Positions 1-9,900 of a stretch of 52,153 nucleotides of DNA are shown here, piece by piece. The position numbers and the translations under genes were made by a program. The stretch spans positions 1 through 52,153 of the forward strand of contig JAJOHG010000177.1 of NCBI GenBank assembly GCA_021029095.1, in the 5' to 3' direction. This DNA comes from Phellopilus nigrolimitatus. Taxonomy: Eukaryota > Basidiomycota > Agaricomycetes > Hymenochaetales > Hymenochaetaceae. The notes under the pieces were generated by a model, which saw only the letters and a program-made list of their open reading frames with translations, did no database searches and was not told the DNA's origin. Each line of letters starts with the position of its first letter. Position 1 is the stretch's first letter.

Positions 1-593
1 GGTGCGAGTGGCGGCTATCACCAGTTCAGTGGACACAAGCCGCCGGGTGGCGCGCTACGTGTTGACACGAATGCTGAAGCCCCTGTTGCGACGAAGCAAA
101 ACAAGTCGGCATACCCGATGTTCGCGAACACCTCGATCCAGGCTCTTTCCCCGGATCCTGTCACTGCAGGTCCCGAGTTTGGGAGGCACATGGCTGCAAA
201 GAACGCCAACGTAGTTGACATGAACCAGGTGCATTTACTCCGCTGTTGCACACATTTATTATATTGATTCCGTCTCAGAGAATGGGTAGCAGCACCGCCA
301 GCGCGAATCCCCGCCACTCGTCTACAAGTTCGGAAGCAAGTATTAACTACGCTCAGCAACCTTGCAATGCTTCGGGCAGTTCCTCACCGTTTGGTATTTT
401 GTCTGGGCAGACGGAAAGCTCAACGAACACGCTAAGCGGGCATGGCCATGGTGCACTCCTTCGCAATGGTGAACGGCTGCTACGCCCCCCTATGCCCCTT
501 GTGCCAGAACACCGTCAACCTGAACGACTTTTTCCCCCCACAACAGGGACCCCCAGAGCGCACAGCACAGTGCCGCCGCCTTTCGCTGCCTAG
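1..593 (+). CDS. 3' end of an unrecognised host gene (partial)
   Basis: Two exons are open from the window edge. Exon 1-228 ends in CAG before a GT donor; the intron 229-278 (50 bp) ends CTCAG after a branch-like TTGAT; exon 279-593 stays in frame to a TAG stop. The visible 180 residues are rich in Ser, Gly, Asn and Pro with no domain or membrane segment that I recognise, so this is probably a disordered C-terminal tail. The last codons lie in a stretch (556-596) that recurs diverged at 792-829. The family is unknown; the exon model rests on frame continuity only. Confidence 0.5.
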
Positions 594-653
594 CACAAAA
601 GTGTGATGCGTCACAAACGTGATGCGCCGATCTCTCCGCACCTGGGTCTGCAG

Positions 654-769
654 AGGAGATTATGAGTCTCAGCACGGAGGAGGTCCTGTCGCGAATACGA
701 CTCATCGAGAACAATATAAAGGTGCGGCATAAGCTCATTGTCGCCGGACACGAAACTCATGGGATTCAG
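654..769 (+). pseudogene. fragment resembling the N-terminus of 26S proteasome ATPase RPT5
   Basis: After an acceptor-like CTGCAG the frame reads EEIMSLSTEEVLSRIRLIEN and then NIKV. This fits the conserved coiled-coil start of RPT5/PSMC3 (family pattern roughly EIM.ASTEE..SR.RLL.NDIKV). The following residues no longer match the family, and a GT donor follows CAG at 767-769. No AAA+ ATPase exons come next; downstream is simple sequence and transposon. I read it as a stranded exon from a partial duplication or a gene broken by the repeats, though an exon of a chimeric gene is possible. Identification rests on about 24 residues. Confidence 0.4.
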
Positions 770-1320
770 GTGACGTGCAACAGGGGCTTCCGAGTGCACA
801 GCACAGCGCCTCCTTTTGCCGCCTGGCACGTCGCCGCTTGCCCCTGACACATACTACGCCGCCGAGCCCGCGCTTTACTTCCCGCCCCCGCCTGCCTCCG
901 CCCCACCCACATCGATGTTTCCCCTGAGCTCAGGTTTGCCCCGCGCTCGTGCTCCGTGTCCAAGTTGGGCCCCTCGAGCGCTTCGGGGTCAGCCTTAGGC
1001 ACTATCTCGGGCCCGGGCAAGAGTAGAGCCACGGATAGGGGGAGCAGAAATGTTTACGATATCTTGTATCTAGGTCTCATGGGTTCACGATCTTAGGCCT
1101 CGCCGCCTCTTGAGTATGAGGTGAGTGCCTATCCTGTATGTTCCCATCGCATTTCCCCCGCTTTCTCTCTCATAAAGCTTCTCCCTCCCCTCCCTCCCCT
1201 CCCCCTCTTTCCAGAGCTACCCATATGTAGTAGCTTCTCAGTGTACCTATGTAGAGCTGCAATATAGTGCATTCCTTACAATAGCACCCCCCCAAGTTTC
1301 TGAATGAGCAAAAAAAGTGA
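770..1320. other. no gene seen; pyrimidine-rich intergenic DNA
   Basis: Contains a diverged copy (792-829) of the 556-596 sequence, a C/T-rich tract at about 1150-1215 and short runs of A and C. The open frames here are short and have no recognisable content. Confidence 0.5.
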
Positions 1321-1329
1321 AATATCCCT

Positions 1330-1700
1330 CTCCGCACTACAGTGCTACAGTGCTACAGTGCTACATGCCTACAGTGCTACGTACCTATGATGCTACATGC
1401 CTATAGTGCTACGTACCTACAATGCTATGTACCTACAATGCTATGTACCTACAATGCTACGTACCTACGTACCTACAATGCTACGTACCTACAATGCTAC
1501 GTACCTATGTACCTACAATGCTATGTTGGGCAATATAGTGGGTAGGTATCTATGAACCACTACAAAGCTACAATGCTATGTCCCTACAATGCTACGTACC
1601 TACAATGCTATGTACCTACAATGCTATGTACCTACATCACTATACAGCTACAGCGCTACATGCCTATAGTGCTATGGAACTATGGACCACCCACACTATG
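1330..1700 (+). repeat. minisatellite, about 16-bp unit (CTACGTACCTACAATG)
   Basis: A run of imperfect tandem copies based on CTACGTACCTACAATG and CTATGTACCTACAATG, with shorter CTACAGTG units at the left end. A longer segment of about 50 bp starting CTATGTTGGGCAATATAGTG occurs at 1521-1572 and again at 1697-1746, so a block was duplicated within the array. The array directly abuts the 5'-truncated chromovirus, which may have lost its 5' LTR by rearrangement here. Confidence 0.85.
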
Positions 1701-1756
1701 TTGGGCAATATAGTGGGTAGGTATCTATGAACCACTACAAAGCTACATGACCTATA

Positions 1757-3236
1757 TTGTCCTATATAGGAGTGTGTAGCGTTGGAAAATTTCCTGATGA
1801 AAATGGCCGATCGATTGCGGAGTTCGAGAACGAACTCCTTCGACGCAACGTCTTACTGCGCGGCACGGGCTCCGAAATGACGCCCGAGCAGATTCGCTTC
1901 CACATAGAGGCGAACCTCGACCACGACACCATGCAGGCCGCCGCCGTCGCCAGGACGCACACCGTCGAAGAATACGAGGATTAGGTCGCGGCCATCACCG
2001 CGGTCGATGAACAGTGCCGCATCGACCGTGAGAGGCTCGCGGACGCGCTCGCCCTCAGAGCCGCGTTCAAGAAGGCCTCGCGCCCTCAGGCAGTCGCAAC
2101 ACCCCACTCCGCGCGTGTGGCGCCGGACGGACCGACGCTGAGCAGACTTACGGCGCAAGAACGCACCATCCTAGCCAAACATAGTGGCTGTTTCAAGTGT
2201 CGCAACTACTACGTCGACCACCGGGCGAATAACTGCCCCACCCCGCGTGACCGCATCAACCATGCCCCACTCTCCGACGCAGCAGCATCGCGTGCGAAGG
2301 TCAAGACGGAGCCCGTCGTGGCGATCCTCGCCAACGACAGGCTTGAGCCGGAGAGCGCCACAGCCCCTCCGATTGGTGCTGTCATGCCTCCGGCGTCTGT
2401 CTACGAGGCGGGAACGGATTCCGAAGAGTACGTCTCCCCCCTACAAACACCCCACTTTTATTGGGACTGCACGATACCTGGCCCCGATGCGACTCCTCTA
2501 CGAGCGCTAATTGATCACGGCTCGCACTTAGTGATGATTGACGAGTCCCTCGTCAACAAACTCAACCTACGCCGCCGTGCGCTCGCGCATCCACTCACGG
2601 TCTCGCTCGCTGTGGGAAGTGCCGGGCGGAAGGAAACAAAATTAGTAGAATACATCAAAATTCTCCCTTCGTCGCTTGATCGCTCCTGGACCTCACGTTC
2701 TCTTCGTGCTGTAATCGCCCCGTCTCTTTGTGCTCCCCTCCTTCTCGGAGGCCCCTTCCTCGCTGCCAACAAGATTGTAATCGACCACGAAACACGTACA
2801 TGTATTGCTAAGAAAGATAATTATGATCTTCTTAATCCAGCCCCTCCAACCCGCGCACCTGCTGCGCACTTCATCCCAAAGTCCGAGACACTCAGAACCA
2901 TACGCAGACAGGCCGCGGCCAAGCGTACGACATTAAAAGAACTTATGACGCATACAGCCGCCAGCCGTGCAAGATTGGACCGGAACACTGCAGGGTGGCA
3001 CCCCGAGGCAGAAGGCATCGTTCTGGAGAGCACTATCGCGGCAGTACGCACGCGCATCGATCTCCTTGCATTTGAGCAAGCCGTAACCGATGAAGAAGGT
3101 AAGGTCCATAAAGAATTCAAGGACCTCTTCCCAATCGACATACCGCCAGTGGAAGAGCTTCCTACAGATGTCCTCCATACCTTCAAGCTCAAAGACGCAA
3201 ACAAGCAGATCAAGACGCGTAGCTATTCGTGCCCGC
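1757..3236 (+). pseudogene. chromovirus Gag-protease-RT N-terminal part (broken)
   Basis: One frame carries a Gag C-terminal part, broken by an in-frame TAG at 1982-1984, and continues through a zinc knuckle near 2190-2240. The knuckle is spaced CX2CX6HX4C instead of the usual CX2CX4HX4C. A retropepsin-like domain follows, with its active-site motif read as ALIDHGSH (about 2500-2525), so DHG replaces D-T/S-G. The start of the reverse transcriptase (RSYSCP) ends at 3236 where the nested LTR begins. The region upstream of 1757 that should encode the Gag N-terminus is missing. The reading frame resumes exactly at 14743 once the insertion and target duplication are removed. Confidence 0.85.
3233..3236. 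repeat. target-site duplication CCGC (left copy)
   Basis: CCGC here matches CCGC at 14739-14742. With one copy the disrupted chromovirus frame reads Cys-Pro-Arg-Lys-Tyr across the junction, as expected for a reverse-transcriptase N-terminal region. Confidence 0.8.
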
Positions 3237-3898
3237 TGTACCAGTGTACCACTGGCTACCTTCCGATATCGTCGCGGAACGGGTACAGGACCGCGGTTGA
3301 GCATAGAGACGGATTGAGGATTGAGGACGAGTACGGACGCGGATAGAGGATCGAGCGCGATCGCGGACGCGGACGAAGGACCGAGGATCGACGCGTATGA
3401 CACAGGGATGATGAGTCGAGTCGCGGAGACATCGCGGGGCACTCTTTGTTCAGTTACCTTACTGGGATCGCGCACGGACCGTAGACAGAAACGGGATTCG
3501 GTATTTAGTCGAGATAGAGGCATCTTTGTAGGGGGGTCTGCCCCTTCGCGATCACGACACTGAATAGGATTGACACACACTTCTCACCTTCTCTCTTCTC
3601 GACCTCCCGTTCGCTCTTCTTGACTTCGCGATCGACACTTGATCCGTTTCTCGACACCGTCTTCAGTTCTGAACCTTACTCGACACCGTCGTCCATCCCG
3701 AACGGTCCGCGACCACGACACCACTGGGTCGCCGTCTCGACAGCATCGATAGAGAGGGAGCGAGTCAGCGTTGCGTCGTCCCAGTGTTGAGTCCCCCTGT
3801 CGGCTTTTCTCTCTTCTTGATCAAGGCACCGTAGATTCCCCGAACCCTGTGGGCTGTCTTCGACCGTCTGCGCTACTTGCCCGAAAGGGTCTCGTAAA
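3237..3898 (+). repeat. 5' LTR of the nested element
   Basis: 662 bp, beginning TGTACCAGTG and ending CTCGTAAA. The termini form a short imperfect inverted repeat (TGTAC / GTAAA) rather than TG...CA. It repeats at 14077-14738 with one substitution seen by eye over the full length. The boundary was set from the 4-bp target duplication and from the two extra bases CC that separate the LTR from the TGG of the primer site, as in other integrase-processed elements. Confidence 0.92.
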
Positions 3899-3900
3899 CC

Positions 3901-3918
3901 TGGAACCAACCGCGGGGG
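3901..3918 (+). other. candidate tRNA primer-binding site
   Basis: TGGAACCAACCGCGGG starts 2 nt after the LTR end. TGG complements the CCA end of a tRNA, as required for minus-strand priming. I cannot name the tRNA without comparing it with the tRNA set of this genome. Confidence 0.6.
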
Positions 3919-4555
3919 TTTCAAAGTGTCTAGCTGACCTAGACTCGACACGCCAAACGACCGCGATCACGATTTCGCCCTGCCGCGCGAAGGCCGAAAC
4001 CTATTAGGAGCGCTCCGCGACGCGCTCGACGATCCAGACCGCGCACCGTCAGTGTCACAAGGGACAGTCAGACGACGAGGGACACCGCGGTCACCGTCGA
4101 CCGGACCCTTTCAAAGAGAGCTCAGCATCCACCCATCGACCGCCCGAGAAGAACGACGTCTGCGACGAGAGCGCCAACGACGATCGAGTTCGCGATCTCA
4201 GTCACGCTCCCAGGATCGAGGACGTACGACACACCGAACCCGACCTTCGCCACGACGGTCGCAATCGCCTCGACATATAGATAGGACACCCGCCGCGTCT
4301 TTATCGCCGATCTCACAGATATCGAACAGCCTCCAGAGCTTCTCGATAGACCGCGGCCGCGTGGACCTCTTCTCAGACAGCCCCCTCACTCCACTCGATC
4401 AGCTTGCCGCATCTTCGCGATCTATCTTTTACACACCGCCAGTCGCCTCCACTCCAGCGCCGTTACGCTTCTCCGCCCGCTCGCCGTCTCCGACACCACC
4501 TCCACGATCACGACCGACCCCGCATCCGATCGCGCCTATTCGACCCGTCGTCGCC

Positions 4556-6991
4556 ATGGCACAACCACCGCCCCCAGCACCGTTCTTTACGCCAGTCGTT
4601 GGCGTCGACCCAGGCGACATGCCTCTTACTGGGGATCGCCGAGCTCCCACGTTCCCGGAGGACGAGGAGAGCATTCCACACTTTTTCAACGTGATCGAGA
4701 ATCTCGGTCGCCGGAACAACATCACGGACCCTGACGCTATCGAATGCGCTTGCCTGTACGCTGGCCGCGAAGGCTTCACGTGGAAGTCACTCCCAGCCGC
4801 GACCGGGAATCTGTGGACGCCCTTCCGTGAAGCAGTCCTCACACTCTACCCAGGCGCGGAACCTACGTTCACTGTCCGCGACGCTCGACGGATCATCAAC
4901 GCGCAGCCAGCAAGCGGCCACACTGACAGAGGCTCGCTAAGCAAGTACTTCCGGGAGTTCTCGCTCGTATCCGCGTATCTCAAGTCACAGTCGATCTTCA
5001 GTGATCTTGACGTCAACCGCGGCTTCCTTGAGGGCATCAAGGGATCGCTACGCGAAGAGATGAACCTGCGCAAGCTCATTAAAGACGACACGCACAGCCC
5101 CGACTCGACCTACCCGATGCAGGAGGTTTTCACGTTGTGCGACGACATCCTTAAGCGCGGATACGCCGGGGTCGCGAAGGCCACAGCGTCCACGTCGAAC
5201 ACGCGGACTCCCGCTCCTGCACCGGCCCCTGTCGTTGTGAAACAGGAGGGCGAGGCATGGACCGCGATGAGTCGACAGTTGGAATCTCTTCAGTCGCAAC
5301 TCGTCGCGATGCAGAGGACGCCAACGCCGTCCACACCGAGCCAGAATACGGCTCGACCGACAGCCCCTTACGTACCCGCCCCTTACGTGCCACCTGCGCC
5401 TGTCGGGGAAGCCTTCCCGACTCGACGTCGCGTGTGCATGTGGTGTACCGATCCGGAACATTTCCTCCTCGTTTGTCCAGGAGCGAACGAAGCTCTGCGA
5501 CGCGGCGAGATCTTGCGCGATGCCAACAACCAGCTCACTCTACCGAACGGAGTCCTCTTCAGTCGCGAGCAGCCCGGCTTCTCGTTTGAAGAAAAACTGC
5601 GATACTGGAAAGCCGCGAACCCAGACTTCAAAGTAGGCGACAGGGCAACCGGCCCGCCACACATGCCGTCAGCAAGCGCAAACTTCAGCTTCGGAACCGC
5701 GTTGTGGTCTACCGGAGCGGAAGGTAAAACATCGAGGGCCGCGTACATCGAGGACGTAACAGATGAGGACCAGGAATCAGAAACAGCCCTAGTAAGCACC
5801 CGGTCGACCGCTCGTCTCCCTGAAAGCGCGAAACGTGTTCGATTCGACGTCGACCCCATGCCGCGCCGTCCAGCGACCATCGCGCAGCCGGCGTCGTCTC
5901 GTACCCCGTCACCGTCGCCACCAGCGCGATCGCGGGCTCCGACCCCGCCTCCATCCTCGCAGGAATCAAGGGCACTCACGCCGCTCTCGGCCATTCGCCC
6001 GGTATCTCCCATGGCCGCGGCACCTCCTACCCCGCAACGCGCCGCGAGCGTCGAGGCTTCCGTAACTGAACACAGTGACGAAGAAGAGGAAACGGACGAG
6101 CTGGAGGACGACATAGACGAGCATGCTCGACCGCCAGACGCGATCCCGCTACCTCCAGACTCTGGGCCTCAGTACAGGTACCAAGCCCCAGTCGAGAACG
6201 CATCGATACCGAAGGAGCTCGTAAATCGCATTCTCGATGCATCTGTACCCGCCACCGTCCGCGAACTCCTCTCGGTCGCTCAAGATTGCCGCAAGGTCGT
6301 CCGCGACGCAGTCACTACGAGACGCATCCCCACCACGATCGCGACCCCGTCGCGAGCACAACAATTGCCGCGTGCCCAGGCTCTCGTTCAAGATAAAGAC
6401 GTGTCGAGCTCGCTCCAGCAGACCCAGGACGAGATCGAGCAGGGGACCATCACCTCCAAACCAGCCACGGATGGCTCCAGCCTCTTCGCGCACCCCGGCG
6501 CGAACAGACCGCTTGAGATCGCGGTCACGCCAGAGAACGACCCTCACCTCAAAGAAATCAGCGCGATCAAAGTCCTCTTGGCAGGCGTCTGTGTCGCTAC
6601 CGCCATCCTTGACACCGGATCGACGTTTATTTGCCTACGCCGTGATATCTGGGAGCGAACCGGAACCCCGCTACGTCCGGACATGCGTATTCGCGTAACC
6701 ACGGCCGACAGCACCGTCGTCACCTCGCTCGGACTTATCTCAGGCCTCGAAATCAAGATCGGCGACCTCACCATCGCGATGAACGCGCACGTAGTCGAAC
6801 AGGCCCCATTCGAGGTTCTACTAGGGATTCCGTTCTATGCGCACACATGTTGCCAAACGAACTTCGACTCTGACGGTCGCCAAATCCTTACGATCACGGA
6901 CCCGGAGACGTTCGAGCGCTTCGCGATCCCCACCACGACTCGCTCCAACGCGAACGGCGCCTTCGCCAGCTTCACCTCGGGTTTTACCTGA
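4556..6991 (+). CDS. Gag-protease polyprotein of the nested element
   Basis: 811 residues from the first in-frame ATG, which has a GCCATGG context. The frame is open about 500 bp further upstream (from at least 4052) without any ATG and reads as Arg/Ser- and Pro-rich Gag-like sequence, so initiation may be at a non-AUG codon. In order: Pro-rich N-terminus; a capsid-like region around 4640-5180 (...ACLYAGREGFTWKSL..., LTLYPGAE); a Gln/Pro linker; a CX2CX4HX4C zinc knuckle (CMWCTDPEHFLLVC, about 5435-5480); a long acidic/Pro linker; and a retropepsin with the active site ATAILDTGST near 6600-6630. It ends in TGA directly after a slippery heptamer, so most ribosomes should make Gag-protease only. 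Confidence 0.88.
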   Translation: MAQPPPPAPFFTPVVGVDPGDMPLTGDRRAPTFPEDEESIPHFFNVIENLGRRNNITDPDAIECACLYAGREGFTWKSLPAATGNLWTPFREAVLTLYPGAEPTFTVRDARRIINAQPASGHTDRGSLSKYFREFSLVSAYLKSQSIFSDLDVNRGFLEGIKGSLREEMNLRKLIKDDTHSPDSTYPMQEVFTLCDDILKRGYAGVAKATASTSNTRTPAPAPAPVVVKQEGEAWTAMSRQLESLQSQLVAMQRTPTPSTPSQNTARPTAPYVPAPYVPPAPVGEAFPTRRRVCMWCTDPEHFLLVCPGANEALRRGEILRDANNQLTLPNGVLFSREQPGFSFEEKLRYWKAANPDFKVGDRATGPPHMPSASANFSFGTALWSTGAEGKTSRAAYIEDVTDEDQESETALVSTRSTARLPESAKRVRFDVDPMPRRPATIAQPASSRTPSPSPPARSRAPTPPPSSQESRALTPLSAIRPVSPMAAAPPTPQRAASVEASVTEHSDEEEETDELEDDIDEHARPPDAIPLPPDSGPQYRYQAPVENASIPKELVNRILDASVPATVRELLSVAQDCRKVVRDAVTTRRIPTTIATPSRAQQLPRAQALVQDKDVSSSLQQTQDEIEQGTITSKPATDGSSLFAHPGANRPLEIAVTPENDPHLKEISAIKVLLAGVCVATAILDTGSTFICLRRDIWERTGTPLRPDMRIRVTTADSTVVTSLGLISGLEIKIGDLTIAMNAHVVEQAPFEVLLGIPFYAHTCCQTNFDSDGRQILTITDPETFERFAIPTTTRSNANGAFASFTSGFT
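6979..6985 (+). promoter_or_regulatory. -1 ribosomal frameshift site G_GGT_TTT
   Basis: The heptamer GGGTTTT sits in the gag frame as G GGT TTT, followed by ACC and the gag stop TGA (6989-6991). It fits the X_XXY_YYZ rule. Slipping back one base gives GGG TTT TAC, the frame that is open from 6874 through pol to 10599. A small hairpin (CCGT-CACG-ACGG, 7006-7017) lies downstream, farther than a usual stimulatory stem, so the stimulator is uncertain. Confidence 0.75.
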
Positions 6992-9900
6992 AGGTCGAGG
7001 AACCGCCGTCACGACGGGGAGGCCCACCACCCAAACCGATACCCCGCTCACTCCATTCCTTCAGCGACGATGTCGCGGCGTCACCATTTTTCTTCAATCA
7101 AGCTTATGTCTTTTGCGACCACGACTCGATCGCGGTTTCTACTTTCGATCCCTTCGCTCCGTCTCCATCCGCTTTCACAGTTAACCCATCAAAACAACAT
7201 AAACACTCGCAATCCCAGAAAACCCCGAAGAAAACCAGAAAATACACGAAACCCACTTCGCCTCCAACTCAGATACCCGCGGCTCTCCACGCTAATCTCG
7301 TCTCTATCTCCTCCGTCTCTATCTCCTCCCAAGAACCCGTCACCGCTCTCGATCGCGATATACCCTTAGACTTCGCCCGTGACACCCACGCGACCAGCCT
7401 TGCGTACAAGAAGGTCGCGGACCGCGTCAAACCAGTACAGACGACCCTCCCCGAAAAATTCCGCATCATCCGCCACGAGTTCCCCGACCCTCTCCGCGAC
7501 CTCCCAGAGATCCCTCTGCATCCTCCTGACTTCGTCCCCGGAACGCGCTTCACCCAAGAACGGTATAATTCCCTCAAATCCGCCCTCGAGGGGACGGATT
7601 TCTTGTTGCCAGACGAGGTGAAGCTCTCGCTCGAGCTCATCCGTATCCAGGAATTTGCGTTCGCCTGGGACGAAAGCGAGAAGGGGTCCCTCGACCAAGA
7701 GTACTTCCCACCGGTGCTCATTCCGACTGTCGAGCACATCCCGTGGGCACTGCGCGTCATTCCCATCCCTCCAGGCATCTTCGACAAAGTCATCGCGATC
7801 ATCAAGGACAAAATCAGCTCTGGTGTGTACGAGCCCTCGAACTCCTCTTACCGATCGAGATGGTTTTGCGTCGTCAAGAAAGACGGGACGTCCCTTCGAA
7901 TCGTACACGACCTCCAACCACTGAACGCGGTCTCGATCCGCGATCCCGCAGTTCCGCCCAGCGTCGACACACTAGCGGAGTCCTTTGGCGGTCGCGCCTG
8001 CTACACCATCTTCGACCTCTTCGTCGCATTCGACCAACGGAAGCTGCATGAGGACTCTCGCGATCTCACTACGTTCCAGACACCACTGGGGACCTTCCGT
8101 ATCACAGCGATCCCTATGGGGTGGACGAACTCACAGCAGACTATGCATGGCGACGTCACGTTCATTCTCCGCGATGAAATCCCTGGACATACGGTCCCAT
8201 TCATTGACGACATTCCCGTGAAAGGTCCGGAAACCCGATACGAGCGCGAAGACGGTACGTACGAGGTAATGGAAGGTAACCCAGGGATCCGTCGTTTCAT
8301 CTACGAACACCTCCTCGTCGTCAACCGCATTCTCCAGAGACTCAAGAACGTCGGCGCGACCCTATCAGGAAAGAAGATCACGCTCTGCGCACCTTCCGGA
8401 GTCATCGTTGGACACACATGCACATACGACGGACGGGTCGCAGATGATTCCCGTGTCCAGTGTATCCGCGACTGGCCTGAGCCGCGTAACGTCTCAGAGG
8501 TTCGCCAATTCTTAGGCACATGCGGCGTGCTTCGTATCTTCATCAAGGACTACGCGCGACTCACGAAACCGATCACTGTCCTCCTCAACAAAAACATCGA
8601 CTTCATTTTCGGCCCGGAACAGATCGAGTGCTTCCAACGGCTCAAGGAAACCGTCATGAACTGCCCCGCGCTGAAACCGATCGACTATCAATGCACCCGT
8701 TCCATCATACTCGCGGTCGACTCTTCGAACATCGGTTTCGGCTGCATCATCCTCCAGCTCGGAGAAAAGGGAGAACGCTTCGTATCGCGCTTTATCTCAG
8801 GTTGCTGGAACGAGCGCGAACGGAACTACTCCCAACCGAAGGCCGAGCTCTTTGGCCTCTTTCGAGCTCTCCGCGCAGCGCGACTCTACATCATCGGTTT
8901 CCCATACCTAGTGGTAGAGGTGGACGCGAAGTACATCAGCGGCATGATCAACAACCGCGACCTCCTCCCGAACGCTACCATCAACCGCTGGGTCGCGGGC
9001 ATCTTATTATTCAACTTCAAGCTCGTACACGTCCCAGGGGAACGGCACTCAGGCGCGGATGGCGTGTCAAGACGGCCTTCAGCACCGGAGGACCCCCCAC
9101 CCGACACAGAGTACGAGGACTGGATCGACGAGCAGTACGGGTTCCTCGCGACGTCCGCTACGGTCGAGAAGGCATCGCCTGCAATACCGCGATCCTCGAA
9201 GGCACAACGTCGCGATGCGCATCTCCAACTATTCCGCAAATTCCTGACCACGAGCGAACCGCCCGCGCATCTGAAGGGCGACGAATCGAAGCTGCGGGCC
9301 TTCGTTCGAGCCGCAGCGCAATTCTTTGTCGACAAGGATCTCTTCTGGCGAAAGAACCACAAGAACCGCCCTCAACAAGTCCCGGACGCTTCGCGGCGCT
9401 TCCGCATCATGGAGGCTTCGCATGACGATATTGGACATCGCGGCTTCTTCTCCGTGCGGATCAGGATCCACGACCGCTTCTGGTGGCCATTCATGGACCG
9501 CGACATCAAGTGGTTCCTGACTTCTTGTCACGAGTGTCAAGTCCGTCAAACGAAACGCCTACACATCCCTCCCTCGATCCCACCCCCAGCCGGTCTGTTT
9601 CGCCGCATTCATGTCGACATCATGCACATGCCCAAAGCGGCCGGATTCCAGTACATCATTCAGGCGCGCTGTTCCCTATCCGGCTGGCCCGAGTTTCGAC
9701 TTCTGCGTAACGAGAGCGCGAAGGCTATCCAGAACTTCCTCTTCGACGAGATCGTCTGCCGGCATGGTCCCTTTATCGACGTCGTCACGGACAACGGGTC
9801 CGCATTCGAGCCCGCCGTCACGAAGATCGCGCGCCACATCGGACACCATATCGCGATATCCCCGTACAACTCTCAAGCGAACGGCATCGTCGAGCGATCC

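Noticed and set aside
7006..7017. Hairpin CCGT-CACG-ACGG as the frameshift stimulator
   Set aside because: The stem is only 4 bp and starts 20 nt after the slippery site, farther than usual; kept as a remark only.
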